NCBI RefSeq assembly: GCF_000355695.1
Contig: NC_020891.1
Coordinates: 2,356,001 to 2,420,000, forward strand
Origin: Clavibacter nebraskensis NCPPB 2581
GTDB taxonomy: Bacteria > Actinomycetota > Actinomycetes > Actinomycetales > Microbacteriaceae
Direction: 5' to 3'
DNA length: 64,000 bases
The translations under genes and the position numbers were made by a program. Shown piece after piece: positions 1-8,805 of this stretch (its first letter is position 1; every line of letters starts with the position of its first letter). The notes under the pieces were generated by a model that saw nothing but the letters and a program-made list of their open reading frames with translations, had not been told where the DNA came from and searched no databases.

Positions 1-503
1 TGGCCCGGCTTGATGAGGCCCGCGGCGGTCGCGGCGGCGGAGAACGCGGCGTCGAGGTCGATCGCGGGACGCGCGACCTTCGCCGAGCCGAGCGCGGACC
101 GCAGGAACTTCACGTGGGCCTTCTCGTCCTGCGCGATCTCGCGGGCGTACTCGCGGATGGCGCGGTCCTTGAACTGCACCTGGCGGCCGCCCGTGACGCC
201 GCCGGCGGTGCCGACGCCGGAGATGTCGTTCGGGACGAGGCCCGCGCCCGTGGATGCGCGCAGGTAGAACTCGGCCTCGAGGTACTCGAGGTTGAGCGCG
301 AAGTTGAGGACGGCGGCGTCCGTGACGGCGCCCGCGTCGGCCTCGGCCTGGGCGTCCGCCGCCTGGGCGCCCGTCGCGGGGATGAGGGCCGCGGCGCCGA
401 CGCCGAGACCCGCGACGCCCGCGGCGCTGAAGAAGCGGCGACGGTCGAGCGGCGACTGCGCGCTCCGGTCGATGGCCTGGGTGATGAACTTCTTGTCGAA
501 CAT
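1..503 (-). CDS. Ferritin-like domain protein with Tat signal (3' end outside window)
   Basis: Partial gene reading leftward; the first 167 or so residues are visible. The N-terminus has a twin-arginine motif ([13 protein letters not shown], about residues 17-29) followed by a hydrophobic stretch and an AQA cleavage-like site, so export by Tat is likely. After it comes a ferritin-like helical region ([19 protein letters not shown], then an [13 protein letters not shown] helix carrying the E..H metal-ligand pattern), as in the PF13668-type ferritin-like family common in Actinobacteria. The start at 503 is preceded by AGGGAG at a good distance. Function in the family is unclear; di-iron binding is inferred from the ExxH helices, not shown. 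Confidence 0.8.
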   Translation of the reverse strand, partial: MFDKKFITQAIDRSAQSPLDRRRFFSAAGVAGLGVGAAALIPATGAQAADAQAEADAGAVTDAAVLNFALNLEYLEAEFYLRASTGAGLVPNDISGVGTAGGVTGGRQVQFKDRAIREYAREIAQDEKAHVKFLRSALGSAKVARPAIDLDAAFSAAATAAGLIKPG

Positions 504-687
504 GGATGAGCTCCCTTGATCGGCGCGTCCGTATCCCAGATACCGAGCGCGAGGTGGTTCGAACGCTAAACGGGTGGTCGGCATCCGGATAGGGGCGCGA
601 TGCACTGTTTCGCCGGATGTCACGAACCCTTCGGAACGCGGCTCTCCACGGATTGGCCCGGAGGCGCGCGGATCCCCGGGACGCGGA
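504..687. promoter_or_regulatory. Promoter region of the ferritin-like gene with a small inverted repeat
   Basis: This 184-bp gap lies between two leftward genes. It holds a perfect 5-bp inverted repeat with a 3-nt spacer (GTATC-cca-GATAC, 531-543) about 28 nt upstream of the start, and a TTCGAA palindrome further upstream near 560. The repeat could be an operator or overlap a -10 element; this is inference from position only. I see no terminator for the gene ending at 688. Confidence 0.3.
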
Positions 688-3312
688 TCAGGTCGGGATG
701 ACCTTGAAGAGCACCTTGCGCGTCACCATGAACCAGATCGCCGCCAGCACGAGGGTGTGGACCACTGCTCCCTGCCAGGGATTCGCCCTGTCGAGGAACG
801 GCAGGCTGCCGACGATCAGCACGAAGAACACGTGGACGATGAAGACGTAGAGGCTCGCGGATCCGAGCGGCGTGTAGAACCAGCCGAACGCGCGGTCGAC
901 GGGCTTCCACATCCGGGTGAGGAACGTGTACGCGACCACGAGCATCAGCGCGAGGTCGATCAGGCGCCCGGGCTGCAGGAACGTGCGCTGGTACATCGAC
1001 TCGTACAGCGACGAGTAGAGGCCGTCGGGCACTCCCGGCAGCTGCACGCCGTACGTGTGCCCGGCCCAGAGCACGGCGAGCGAGCCGACGTACGCCACCA
1101 GCCCGATCGTCACGAGCACGCGGCCCACGCGGCCGGTGAGGGCGCGCGTGATCCGCTTCCGGTAGTAGCCGATGACCATGCCGTTGAGGAACGCGACCTG
1201 CCAGGTGAGCAGCGGGAACACGTCCTCGAACATCGACGGCAGCACGCGGATGTCGAACTGCGCGTTGAGCACGTACGCGGTCCAGCTGGCGATGAGCACG
1301 ACCCACCACATGCGGCGGCGGAGCAGCCACACGATCGCGGGGACGAGGAGGGTCAGCACCACGAAGAGGCCCATGATGTTGAACACCCACGGCCCCATGC
1401 GGAGCAGCAGCAGGTCGCGGATCGCGTACCAGGGCGGCGGGTAGTCGAGCAGGCGCGCGCCGTTCGGGTAGAGGTCGTAGACCTGCCCGGTGGTGACCTT
1501 GCCGTCGGCGCCCGTGCCGCGGTCGGTGAACGTGGTGATCACGTCGGTGTCGAGGAACGGCACGAACGTGAGCGCGAAGACGATGACGACCACCGCGATC
1601 GCCACGATGTACTGCTTGAACGCGCGGCGCAGGATGGAGACGAGCGCCTTCATCTCGCCGAACTTCTTCACGGCCAGCGGGTAGACCATGCCGAGCACGA
1701 GGCCCGACAGCAACACGAACATCTCGGCGCCCGTGATCGCGCCGATGGCGTTGATGGTGACGTACGAGTAGGGGCTCGCGACCTCGATGTGGGTGATGAC
1801 CACGGCGACGATGGTCCAGCCGCGGAAGAGGTCGAGGCGGCGGTCGCGGGGCGAGTTCTCGTCGGGGTAGCGCCAGCCGGGCTTGAGGCGGCCGATGGGA
1901 CCGGAGATCACGAAGAGCAGCAGGAGCACGACCGCGCAGAGCACGATCCAGCCCATCTGCTCGTCCTCGGGGGATCCCGGGTCGCGGTACTGTGCGGTGG
2001 CGACGTTGGCGCGCTCCTGGTCGAAGACCTGCGTGACGGGGCCGAGCGTGGCGGTCGCGGGATCCAGGTGCGTGAGGAGCGCGGACGCGACCGTCGGGTC
2101 CCCCGTCGCCCGCCAGTCGATGACGATGCCCTTCGCCTCGGCCTCGGTGCGCTGGAGCTCGCGCCACACGACCATGCCGATGCCGGGGTGGGCCGACCGG
2201 ATGTCGGCGGAGAGCACCTGGCCCCACCACGCGCTCTTGATGTCGATCTCGGAGGCCCCGTCGGTGCGGGCCGGGTCGTAGAGGGCGCCCGTCTCGATGA
2301 CGGCGGGCTTGCCGGTGCCCTCGATCCACTCGGCCGCGAAGTCGCGCCCCGCGCCGCCCCGGTCGGAGTAGCCGTACGCTCCCGCGAGCTCGCGGGCGAA
2401 CTTGTCCTGCTCGGGCACGACGTTCTTCCCGAACTCCTGCTGCGGGATCACCTCGGTGCCGAGGTAGTCCTCGGTCGGCTCCCCGACGGTGAAGTCCTGC
2501 TCGGCGCCGAAGTGGGAGGCGGAGAGGCCCACCCAATCGACGGCGTCGTCGCCCGGGTAGTACGGCCGGTACGCGTCGTCGTCCACGTCGACGCGGCCGT
2601 TGCCGTCGGTGTCGAGCTCCGCGATGGAGCGGGTGGCGGAGCCCTGCGTGAGGCCGTCGGCGGATCCGAACGGGTAGCCCGCCGCGTACGCGGGCGACCA
2701 CACGGTGACGGCGCCCGCGTCGGACGCGTGCACGGCGTCGGCGACCTGGCGGAACGCGGCGATGTACGCGGTCGGCTGCTGGCCCCAGGGGGTCCACGAG
2801 CCGTTCATCTCGGGCGCGAACCGGACGAGCGTGCGGGAGTCGTAGCGCTCGCGCAGCGCCTCGAGCCGGCCCGTGAGCGCGGTCGCGTCGGCCGCGGTCA
2901 GGTCGGCGAGCGGCTTCGTCGGCTCGAGGGTGAGGAAGAGGAGCGATCCCTGCTGGGCGGCCTGCTGCGCGAACTGGTCGAGGTAGGTGACGTCGTCGGA
3001 TCCGAGCGGGTAGCGCACCGACTGGCCGAGCACCGCGGGGGTCGCCCCGAGGCGGTCGGCGTAGCTCTGCGCGTCGTCGGCGGTCCAGTCGATGATGCCG
3101 CCGAACCAGGGCGCGGCGGGTGCCCGGGTGAGGTCGACCTCGTCCGCCGGCGCCGCCGGCGCTGCGGCCGTCGGCGCGGTCGCGGCCGGCACGGCGAGCG
3201 CCGCCGTCGCCGGCACGACCACGATGGCCAGTGCCACCATTGCCGCAGCCCAGCCGCCGATCCCCCTGTGCGTGCGCCCGCCCCCGCGTGCCCGCATCCC
3301 CCCGCCGCGCAT
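688..3312 (-). CDS. GH26-like domain fused to OpgC-type membrane acyltransferase
   Basis: A protein of 874 aa, last gene of a five-gene coupled operon. Residues about 21-45 form a signal or anchor segment. Residues about 60-415 look like a glycoside hydrolase family 26-type barrel: [10 protein letters not shown] places a candidate acid/base Glu at about 168 and AVIETGAL a candidate nucleophile at about 340. An EF-hand/dockerin-like loop ([13 protein letters not shown], about 234-246) is embedded in it. A transmembrane helix at about 454-470 leads into an OpgC acyltransferase domain from about 488 ([20 protein letters not shown]) with some ten membrane helices. The start is the ATG whose A overlaps the stop of the upstream kinase gene; an alternative ATG lies five codons on. 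Likely role: trimming and acylating an envelope polysaccharide outside the membrane. Substrate unknown. Confidence 0.8.
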   Translation of the reverse strand: MRGGGMRARGGGRTHRGIGGWAAAMVALAIVVVPATAALAVPAATAPTAAAPAAPADEVDLTRAPAAPWFGGIIDWTADDAQSYADRLGATPAVLGQSVRYPLGSDDVTYLDQFAQQAAQQGSLLFLTLEPTKPLADLTAADATALTGRLEALRERYDSRTLVRFAPEMNGSWTPWGQQPTAYIAAFRQVADAVHASDAGAVTVWSPAYAAGYPFGSADGLTQGSATRSIAELDTDGNGRVDVDDDAYRPYYPGDDAVDWVGLSASHFGAEQDFTVGEPTEDYLGTEVIPQQEFGKNVVPEQDKFARELAGAYGYSDRGGAGRDFAAEWIEGTGKPAVIETGALYDPARTDGASEIDIKSAWWGQVLSADIRSAHPGIGMVVWRELQRTEAEAKGIVIDWRATGDPTVASALLTHLDPATATLGPVTQVFDQERANVATAQYRDPGSPEDEQMGWIVLCAVVLLLLFVISGPIGRLKPGWRYPDENSPRDRRLDLFRGWTIVAVVITHIEVASPYSYVTINAIGAITGAEMFVLLSGLVLGMVYPLAVKKFGEMKALVSILRRAFKQYIVAIAVVVIVFALTFVPFLDTDVITTFTDRGTGADGKVTTGQVYDLYPNGARLLDYPPPWYAIRDLLLLRMGPWVFNIMGLFVVLTLLVPAIVWLLRRRMWWVVLIASWTAYVLNAQFDIRVLPSMFEDVFPLLTWQVAFLNGMVIGYYRKRITRALTGRVGRVLVTIGLVAYVGSLAVLWAGHTYGVQLPGVPDGLYSSLYESMYQRTFLQPGRLIDLALMLVVAYTFLTRMWKPVDRAFGWFYTPLGSASLYVFIVHVFFVLIVGSLPFLDRANPWQGAVVHTLVLAAIWFMVTRKVLFKVIPT

Positions 3313-3770
3313 CAGCCGCGCAGCCTGACCAGCCGCCAGCGGTTGCTGCCGTCGGTGCGCTCGTAGGTGAGGTCGTCGAGGACCGCCTGCGCGAGCGCCA
3401 GCCCGCGGCCGCTCTCGCTGAGGTCGTCGGGCATGGACACGCGCGTGAGGTCGACGACGGCGGGCTGGCCGTCGTCCTCGAACAGGGCGACGATGCGGTC
3501 GTGCTGGCAGATCACGGTCATGGTGAACGTCACCGGATAGCCCGCGCGCTCCCCCACCGCGACGCCGTGCTCGACGACGTTGCCCGCGATCTCCACCACG
3601 GCCGTCTCGAACAGCATCCGCTCGGTGTCGCTCACGTCGTGCGCCTGGTCCCACACCGCGGCGATCACGGCATGCACGGCGGCGAGGCTCTCGTCCACCG
3701 CCGGGAGCGTGACGTTCGCCCGCACCGGAGGCGCGTGGTGCGTCATGCCCTCATCGGTCACGGAACACAT
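3312..3770 (-). CDS. RsbW-like anti-sigma/serine kinase ATPase
   Basis: A 152-aa protein of the GHKL (HATPase_c) type used in partner switching. The N-box (VVEIAGNVVEH, E60 and N64), the G1 box (FEDDG, about 97-101) and the glycine-rich G2 box (ESGRGLALAQ, about 119-128) are all present, so ATP binding and kinase activity are likely. It follows the STAS gene, its expected phosphorylation partner, and overlaps it by 20 nt with the ATG at 3770; a GTG at 3761 or ATG at 3746 are possible starts. No sigma factor gene is next to it, so the switch output may be a protein of this operon rather than a sigma factor. Confidence 0.85.
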   Translation of the reverse strand: MCSVTDEGMTHHAPPVRANVTLPAVDESLAAVHAVIAAVWDQAHDVSDTERMLFETAVVEIAGNVVEHGVAVGERAGYPVTFTMTVICQHDRIVALFEDDGQPAVVDLTRVSMPDDLSESGRGLALAQAVLDDLTYERTDGSNRWRLVRLRG

Positions 3771-4089
3771 CCTCGGGCGACTCGTGCACCGTGAGCACGC
3801 GGTTGAGGTTGGTGAGCTCCAGAACGGCCTTCACCTGCGCGTTTGGGCGGGCCAGGCGGAGGTCGCCGCCCGCCTGCCGGGCGCGCTTGAGGCCCGAGAC
3901 GAGGGCGCCGAGCCCCGAGGAGTCCATGAAGTCGGTGCTGCCGAGGTCCACGACGACGAAGGGCCGTCCGCCGTCGATGACCCCGGTGATGATCGTGGTG
4001 AGCTGCCGCGCGGAGACCATGTTGAGGCGGCCGGTCGGCATGACGACGCTCACGTGCGTTCCCTGCTCGTTGACTGCGATGTCGATCAT
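3751..4089 (-). CDS. STAS-domain anti-anti-sigma-like protein
   Basis: A 112-aa single-domain STAS protein (SpoIIAA/RsbV type). The conserved loop DFMDSSGLGALVSG (about 53-66) carries the serine pair that a cognate kinase phosphorylates in this family (S57 or S58). Its ATG overlaps the stop of the glycosyltransferase gene as ATGA, so translation is probably coupled. Between a glycosyltransferase upstream and an RsbW-like kinase downstream, it is the expected target of both that kinase and the PP2C phosphatase encoded first in the operon. Confidence 0.88.
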   Translation of the reverse strand: MIDIAVNEQGTHVSVVMPTGRLNMVSARQLTTIITGVIDGGRPFVVVDLGSTDFMDSSGLGALVSGLKRARQAGGDLRLARPNAQVKAVLELTNLNRVLTVHESPEDVFRDR

Positions 4090-6077
4090 GCGTCCTCCTT
4101 GGCCGGCGTGAAGCCCCGGTAGCGGGCCGCACGGATGATGATGCTGAAGATCGCCAGGTCGAAGACGACCCAGGCGAGGTTGGTGAACGTGCCGAGCGGC
4201 GTCGCCTGCCCGATCGCGAGGCGCAGCAGGCCGATCGCGGACGCGACGATGAGCGCGCCGATCACGTAGAGCTGCGGCTTCACGAGGTCGTACCGCGGCT
4301 TCCCGCTCTCGGCGCGGACCTTCGGGGTCACGGCGAAGTCGAGGGGACGGCGGAAGAAGACGTTGCCGACCGCGGTGGTGACCGACGAGATCCACACGGG
4401 GAAGAGCGCGAGGGAGTACTGCTGCCCGCGCCAGGTGCGCTTGCCGCGGCCGACCACCGCGAACAGGAGCTGGTTCACGAGGAGGAACGGGATCAGGCGG
4501 CTGAAGAAGTCCGTCGAGAGCGCCTGCACCGGGAGCACGCCGAAGACGAGGTAGATGATGGGCGCCGCCACGTAGACGAGCGCCGTGAAGCCGGAGAAGT
4601 AGCTCCACATCGTGGCGAAGTACATGAGGCGCTGCGGGATCGAGAGCGCCTTCTGCAGCAGCGGGTTCTCGCGGAAGAACACCTGGATCGTGCCCTGCGC
4701 CCAGCGGAGCCGCTGGGTGAGCATGGTCGGCAGGTCCTCCGGCGCGAGCCCGAACGCGAGGACCTCGTCGTGGTACGCCGACTTCCAGCCGAGCCCGTGC
4801 AGGCGCATGCAGGTGGCCATGTCCTCGGTGACGGAGATGGTGGCCAGCGGCATGATCGACTGCGCGTCGTCGTCGCGGTGCACGTCGATGTCGCGGACGA
4901 TGGCGCGCACGGCGTCGAGCGCCCCGAGCGGCGACCAGTCGCGCTGCGCGAGGCGCGTCATGGCGCTCTCGTCGACGAGCGAGACCGCGTCGCGCTCGGC
5001 GGAGTGGCGGCCGGCCAGCGCGGCGATCTCGGCGAGGTCGGCGTGGAGGGCGGCCATGTCGTCCTGCACCATGCGGGCGGCGATGGAGTCGACGCGCTTC
5101 TGGAAGCGGTAGGTCACGTCCGCCAGCGCCTGGCCGCGGCGGAGCTCGGCACGGGCGCGGCGCACGTCGTAGGCGACGTCGTCGAGCGCCTTGCGGAGAT
5201 CCAGCTGGTCGGGCTCGAGCTCCTGGCGCGCTTTGTCGATCACGTCCCCCGCGGTGCGGAGCGCGCGGAACACGCTGATCTCGATGTCGGTCACGTACCG
5301 CGAGACGCCGAGGAGCATGAGGGCCTCGCGGCGGAGGATCGCGTTCGATCCGCAGAAGAACGCCGCGTTCCAGCCGTCCTTGCCCTGCTGGATGGGGCCG
5401 TAGAACAGCGGCGCCTGGCTGCCGAGCGGATCCGAGTCCGGCACGTTCACGAACACCTGCGGCGTCTGCACGATCGCCATGCGCCGGTCGTCGAAGTAGC
5501 CGAGCGTCTTGTCGAGGATCTCGGGCACGGGCACCTGGTCGGCGTCGAGGATGAGCATGAACTCGCCCTCGGTCGTGAGCAGCGCGTTGTTGAGGTTGCC
5601 GGCCTTCGCGTGGCGCGCGCGGCCCGACCAGTCGGCCGAGCGGGTGATCCAGCCGATGCCCTCCGCCTCGGCGAGGTCGCGGAGCTCGGTGCGGTTGCCG
5701 TCGTCGAGCACCCACGTCTTGTGCAGGTAGGTGATGCGCTGGGCGGCGCGCGCGGTCTCCATCACGAGGTCGAGGGGCTCGTTGTACGTCGCGATGAACA
5801 CGTCGACCGTGAGGCCCGGCTGCGGCGCCGGCGGCTTCGGACGGTCGCGGGCTTGCCACATCGTGAGCCCGAACAGGAGCGAGTCGATGAGGCTGTACGT
5901 CTCGGCGAGCACGAGCGGGATGGCGATCCAGAGCGCCTCGGGGTTCACCGAGAACAGCAGGCGCCAGACGATGTAGTTGAGGCCGAGGAGCGCCGTCACC
6001 ACGGCGAGCAGGCGGATGAACGCGAAGCGCAGCGGCGACCGGCCCGTGGTCGGCGCGCGGTGCGTCGAGCGGCTCAC
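4086..6077 (-). CDS. Cellulose-synthase-like family 2 glycosyltransferase with a large helical insertion
   Basis: A 663-aa integral membrane processive GT2. Two N-terminal helices (about 19-42 and 48-72) precede the catalytic domain with DDG (125-127), DAD (178-180), TED (417-419) and QRLRW (455-459), the set that defines BcsA-like enzymes; four or more helices follow (about 485-645). In BcsA the FCGS..LRR segment is followed almost directly by TED, but here about 148 charged, helix-prone residues (about 265-412) are inserted between them. No PilZ domain is visible at the C-terminus, so c-di-GMP control of the BcsA kind is not indicated. The GTG start overlaps the phosphatase stop (GTGA). Product polymer is unknown. 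Confidence 0.88.
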   Translation of the reverse strand: MSRSTHRAPTTGRSPLRFAFIRLLAVVTALLGLNYIVWRLLFSVNPEALWIAIPLVLAETYSLIDSLLFGLTMWQARDRPKPPAPQPGLTVDVFIATYNEPLDLVMETARAAQRITYLHKTWVLDDGNRTELRDLAEAEGIGWITRSADWSGRARHAKAGNLNNALLTTEGEFMLILDADQVPVPEILDKTLGYFDDRRMAIVQTPQVFVNVPDSDPLGSQAPLFYGPIQQGKDGWNAAFFCGSNAILRREALMLLGVSRYVTDIEISVFRALRTAGDVIDKARQELEPDQLDLRKALDDVAYDVRRARAELRRGQALADVTYRFQKRVDSIAARMVQDDMAALHADLAEIAALAGRHSAERDAVSLVDESAMTRLAQRDWSPLGALDAVRAIVRDIDVHRDDDAQSIMPLATISVTEDMATCMRLHGLGWKSAYHDEVLAFGLAPEDLPTMLTQRLRWAQGTIQVFFRENPLLQKALSIPQRLMYFATMWSYFSGFTALVYVAAPIIYLVFGVLPVQALSTDFFSRLIPFLLVNQLLFAVVGRGKRTWRGQQYSLALFPVWISSVTTAVGNVFFRRPLDFAVTPKVRAESGKPRYDLVKPQLYVIGALIVASAIGLLRLAIGQATPLGTFTNLAWVVFDLAIFSIIIRAARYRGFTPAKEDA

Positions 6078-7270
6078 GCGCGGCTCACGGCGAGGACGGT
6101 CACGTCGTCGAGCGGCGTGCCGGCGGACGCGAGGATGCGGACCCGCTCGATGAGCGCCTTCACGCCACCGGCCTCCGTCACGAGCCGGCCGATGGCCCCG
6201 AACGCGGGATCGCTGCCGCCGAACATGTCGAAGAGGCCGTCGCTGAAGGTCACGAGGGTGTCACCGTGCCCGAGCACCACGTGGCGCTCCTCCCAGCGGT
6301 GGTCGGCGTCGATGCCGACGGGGAGGTCGCTCGTGTCCAGGTGGGTGACGCGGCCGTCGGGGTGCACGATGATCGTCAGCCCGTGCCCGGCGTCGGCGTA
6401 GCGGAGGAGCCCGGTGGCCTGGTCGAGGTGCCCGTGCTGCAGGGTGACGAACGAGCCCGTGCGGTCGAGGTCGGCGTCGAGCGAGCGCGCCGCGTCGGTG
6501 ACCATGAGGCCCGTGTCCTCGAGGACGCCCGCGCCGTAGCGGTCGGCCGTGCTCGCGATGCCGCGGAGGACGGCGCGGACCGTGGCGGTGAGGATCGCGG
6601 CGCCGGTGCCCTTCCCCATCACGTCGGCGATGGAGAAGCGGAGGCCGGAGGCGGTGCGCTCGTAGTCGTAGAAGTCGCCGCCCACGACCTGCGCGGGCAC
6701 GCACACGGCGGCGATCTCGTAGCCGGGGATCTCGACCTCGGCGGCCGGCAGGAGCGCGGACTGCACGGCCTGGGCGCGGTCCATCTCGACGCTCGCGACG
6801 AGCTCGCGCTGCACCCACTCGGCGAGCTCGGCGAACAGCACGAGCTGGCCGGCGTCGAGGCCGCGCGGCTCCACGTCGTAGAGGCAGAACGTGCCGATGA
6901 CGAGGCCCTCGGGATCCCGCAGCGGATGCCCGGCGTAGAAGCGGATGTGCGGCTCGCCCGCGACGGTGGGCAGGTGGCGGAACACGGGATGGGCCCGCGC
7001 GTCCTCGACGATGAGCACGCGCTCCTCGCGTACGGTGGTGTCGCAGAAGACGCTGCTGATGGGCGTCTCCGACAGCTCGGCCCCCGCGCACGAGGCGAAC
7101 CACATGCGGTCGAGGTCGGCGAGGCCGATGGTCGACAGCGGCACGGCGAAGGCCGTGCGGGCGAGGCGCGTGACGCGGTCGAAGCGCTCCTCGGGCGGGC
7201 CGTCGAGCAGCCCCAGGGCCTCCACGGCGCGCTGCGCCGCGATCACCCGTGCGTCCTCGATCAGAGTCAT
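6074..7270 (-). CDS. GAF-domain SpoIIE-type PP2C serine phosphatase
   Basis: First gene of the leftward five-gene operon; 398 aa. Residues about 28-155 form a GAF sensor domain (VFCDTTV, FYAGHPLRDP, GTFCLYD). Residues about 165-395 form a SpoIIE/RsbU PP2C catalytic domain: GGDFYD (197-202) and DVMGKG (216-221) give metal-binding aspartates, and FSDGLFDMFGG lies near the C-terminus. Expected role is dephosphorylation of the STAS protein encoded two genes downstream in response to a GAF ligand. I chose the ATG at 7270, which follows GAGGGG; an open frame 14 codons longer lacks support. Confidence 0.88.
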   Translation of the reverse strand: MTLIEDARVIAAQRAVEALGLLDGPPEERFDRVTRLARTAFAVPLSTIGLADLDRMWFASCAGAELSETPISSVFCDTTVREERVLIVEDARAHPVFRHLPTVAGEPHIRFYAGHPLRDPEGLVIGTFCLYDVEPRGLDAGQLVLFAELAEWVQRELVASVEMDRAQAVQSALLPAAEVEIPGYEIAAVCVPAQVVGGDFYDYERTASGLRFSIADVMGKGTGAAILTATVRAVLRGIASTADRYGAGVLEDTGLMVTDAARSLDADLDRTGSFVTLQHGHLDQATGLLRYADAGHGLTIIVHPDGRVTHLDTSDLPVGIDADHRWEERHVVLGHGDTLVTFSDGLFDMFGGSDPAFGAIGRLVTEAGGVKALIERVRILASAGTPLDDVTVLAVSRA

Positions 7271-7444
7271 CCCCGCCCCTCGCCGACGTGGACCCCCGTC
7301 CACGGCACCCAAAACCTAGGGTGCGTTCAGCTTACGTGGCCGGATCCATAGGGGACGTACCAAGTAGCGCTACGCGGACGACACCGGTGGTCGTCCCAGT
7401 GGTCGCCGACCGGCTGCTAGCGTCGGGAGCCGATCGGGGGCCTC

Positions 7445-8599
7445 ATGGCATCAGCACGACGACCGGAGCTCCCCTACCTCGACGGCATGCGCGGCGCCGC
7501 CGCCCTCGCCGTGGTCGCGTTCCACGCGTTCCTCTACACGGGGATCACCGGGCAGGCCTGGCGCGACCTGCCTCTCCTCGGCTGGATCACCGGCTACGGC
7601 TACCTCGGCGTGCCCGTCTTCATCGTCCTGTCCGGCTACGTGCTCATGCTCCCCGTCGCCGGCCGCCCGGGGCTCGACCTCCGGCACGGCACCGCGACCT
7701 TCCTCCGACGGCGTGCCCGGCGGATCCTGCCGCCCTACTTCGCCGCCCTCGCGCTCAGCCTGCTGATGGCGCTCGCGATCCCCGTGATGCGCGACGGCGG
7801 CGGCACCGCGTGGGAGAGCGCCGCGCCCGCCACCCCCGCCGGCATCGTGTCCCACGTCCTCCTGCTCCAGGACCTCTCCCCGGAATGGGTCAGCCAGGTG
7901 AACGCGCCGCTCTGGAGCGTCGCCGTGGAGTGGCAGATCTACTTCCTCATGCCGCTGGTGCTGCTGCCGCTGTGGCGGCGCTGGGGCGGGCTGCCCGTCG
8001 TCTTCGCCGCCACGGTGGTCACGACCGGCGCGTCGCTCGCGGGCGTCGCGCCATGGGCGTGCCCGTGGCTCCTGGGCCTCTTCGCCGCCGGGATGCTCGC
8101 CGCCGAGCTCACCGTCGGCGCGCGCCCGCGCTGGGCGTCCGACCGGCTGCTGCTCGCGGTGGCCGTGGGCGCCGCGGCCGTGCTGCTCCTCGGGATCACA
8201 GAGCTGCAGGACAGCGTCTGGGCCGCCGAGCTCGTCGCCGGTGCGGGCTTCGCGGCGCTCCTCGCCTGGGCGGGCGCGCGCACCATGGCCGGGTCCCGCC
8301 CCCGCGCCCTCGGCGCCTTTGTCACCCGCCCGGCGCAGCGGATCGGCCTCGTCTCCTACAGCGTCTACCTCGTGCACAGCCCGTTCCTGGCGCTCGGCAA
8401 CCTCCTGCTGCTGCCGCTCGGCCTGCCGACGGGCGCGCACGCCGCGCTGATGCTGCTGGTCGTCGCGCCGCTGGCGGTCGCGGCCGGCTTCGGCTTCTTC
8501 CACCTCGTGGAGCGGCACTTCCTCAACACGCGCCAGGCGCACGTGACGGAGGCGGCGGATCCGGATGCGGCGCCCGTGGCGCCCAAGCCCGCGGCCTGA
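7445..8599 (+). CDS. Acyltransferase family 3 (OafA/YrhL-like) membrane protein
   Basis: A 384-aa polytopic protein of the acyltransferase-3 family. It opens with the typical LPYLDGMRGAAALAVVAFHAF segment (family motif R-G-x-A with a nearby catalytic-type His), followed by about ten hydrophobic helices and a late SYSVYLVHSP motif. Such enzymes transfer acetyl or other acyl groups to surface sugars. It is divergent from the phosphatase/glycosyltransferase operon, so it may modify the same envelope polymer. Upstream lies TAGCGT (7418-7423), a -10-like hexamer, and a short leader with a G-rich ribosome-binding site. Confidence 0.85.
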   Translation: MASARRPELPYLDGMRGAAALAVVAFHAFLYTGITGQAWRDLPLLGWITGYGYLGVPVFIVLSGYVLMLPVAGRPGLDLRHGTATFLRRRARRILPPYFAALALSLLMALAIPVMRDGGGTAWESAAPATPAGIVSHVLLLQDLSPEWVSQVNAPLWSVAVEWQIYFLMPLVLLPLWRRWGGLPVVFAATVVTTGASLAGVAPWACPWLLGLFAAGMLAAELTVGARPRWASDRLLLAVAVGAAAVLLLGITELQDSVWAAELVAGAGFAALLAWAGARTMAGSRPRALGAFVTRPAQRIGLVSYSVYLVHSPFLALGNLLLLPLGLPTGAHAALMLLVVAPLAVAAGFGFFHLVERHFLNTRQAHVTEAADPDAAPVAPKPAA

Positions 8600-8613
8600 G
8601 CGGCCCGCCGTAT

Positions 8614-8691
8614 TGGTGCCCCCGCAGGGACTCGAACCCTGACCTGTAGCGATTTTAAGTCGCCCGTCTCTGCCAATTGGACTACGGGGGC
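8614..8691 (-). tRNA. tRNA-Leu (anticodon UAA)
   Basis: A full cloverleaf reads leftward from 8691. It has a 7-bp acceptor stem GCCCCCG/CGGGGGC, a D arm containing TTGGCAGA, anticodon stem GGCGA/TCGCT with loop CTTAAAA (anticodon UAA), T arm CAGGG-TTCGAGT-CCCTG, discriminator A and an encoded CCA (8614-8616). The variable region is only about 6 nt (ACAGGT), which is class I geometry, although leucine tRNAs usually have a long class II variable arm. It would read the rare UUA codon. Confidence 0.9.
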
Positions 8692-8753
8692 GTGGCGCCG
8701 GGGCGCTCCCGACAGCCTACGGTCGCGGCGCGGGACCGATGTGCCCGGGCATG

Positions 8754-8789
8754 ACGACGGCCCGCACGCTGCGGCGTGCGGGCCGTCGT
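8754..8789 (-). terminator. Strong intrinsic terminator-type hairpin after ndh
   Basis: A perfect 16-bp stem (8754-8769 with 8774-8789) closes a 4-nt TGCG loop just downstream of the ndh stop. There is no clear T tract, which is common in high-GC actinobacteria. Confidence 0.8.
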
Positions 8790-8805
8790 CGGTGGTGCGG
8801 GTGGA

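Noticed and set aside
574-3366. A 930-codon open frame on the plus strand opposite the GH26-like/OpgC gene
   Set aside because: Its product is almost all Arg, Asp, Glu, Gly and Val without any fold motif, and the opposite strand has clear domains. High GC removes stops in shadow frames.
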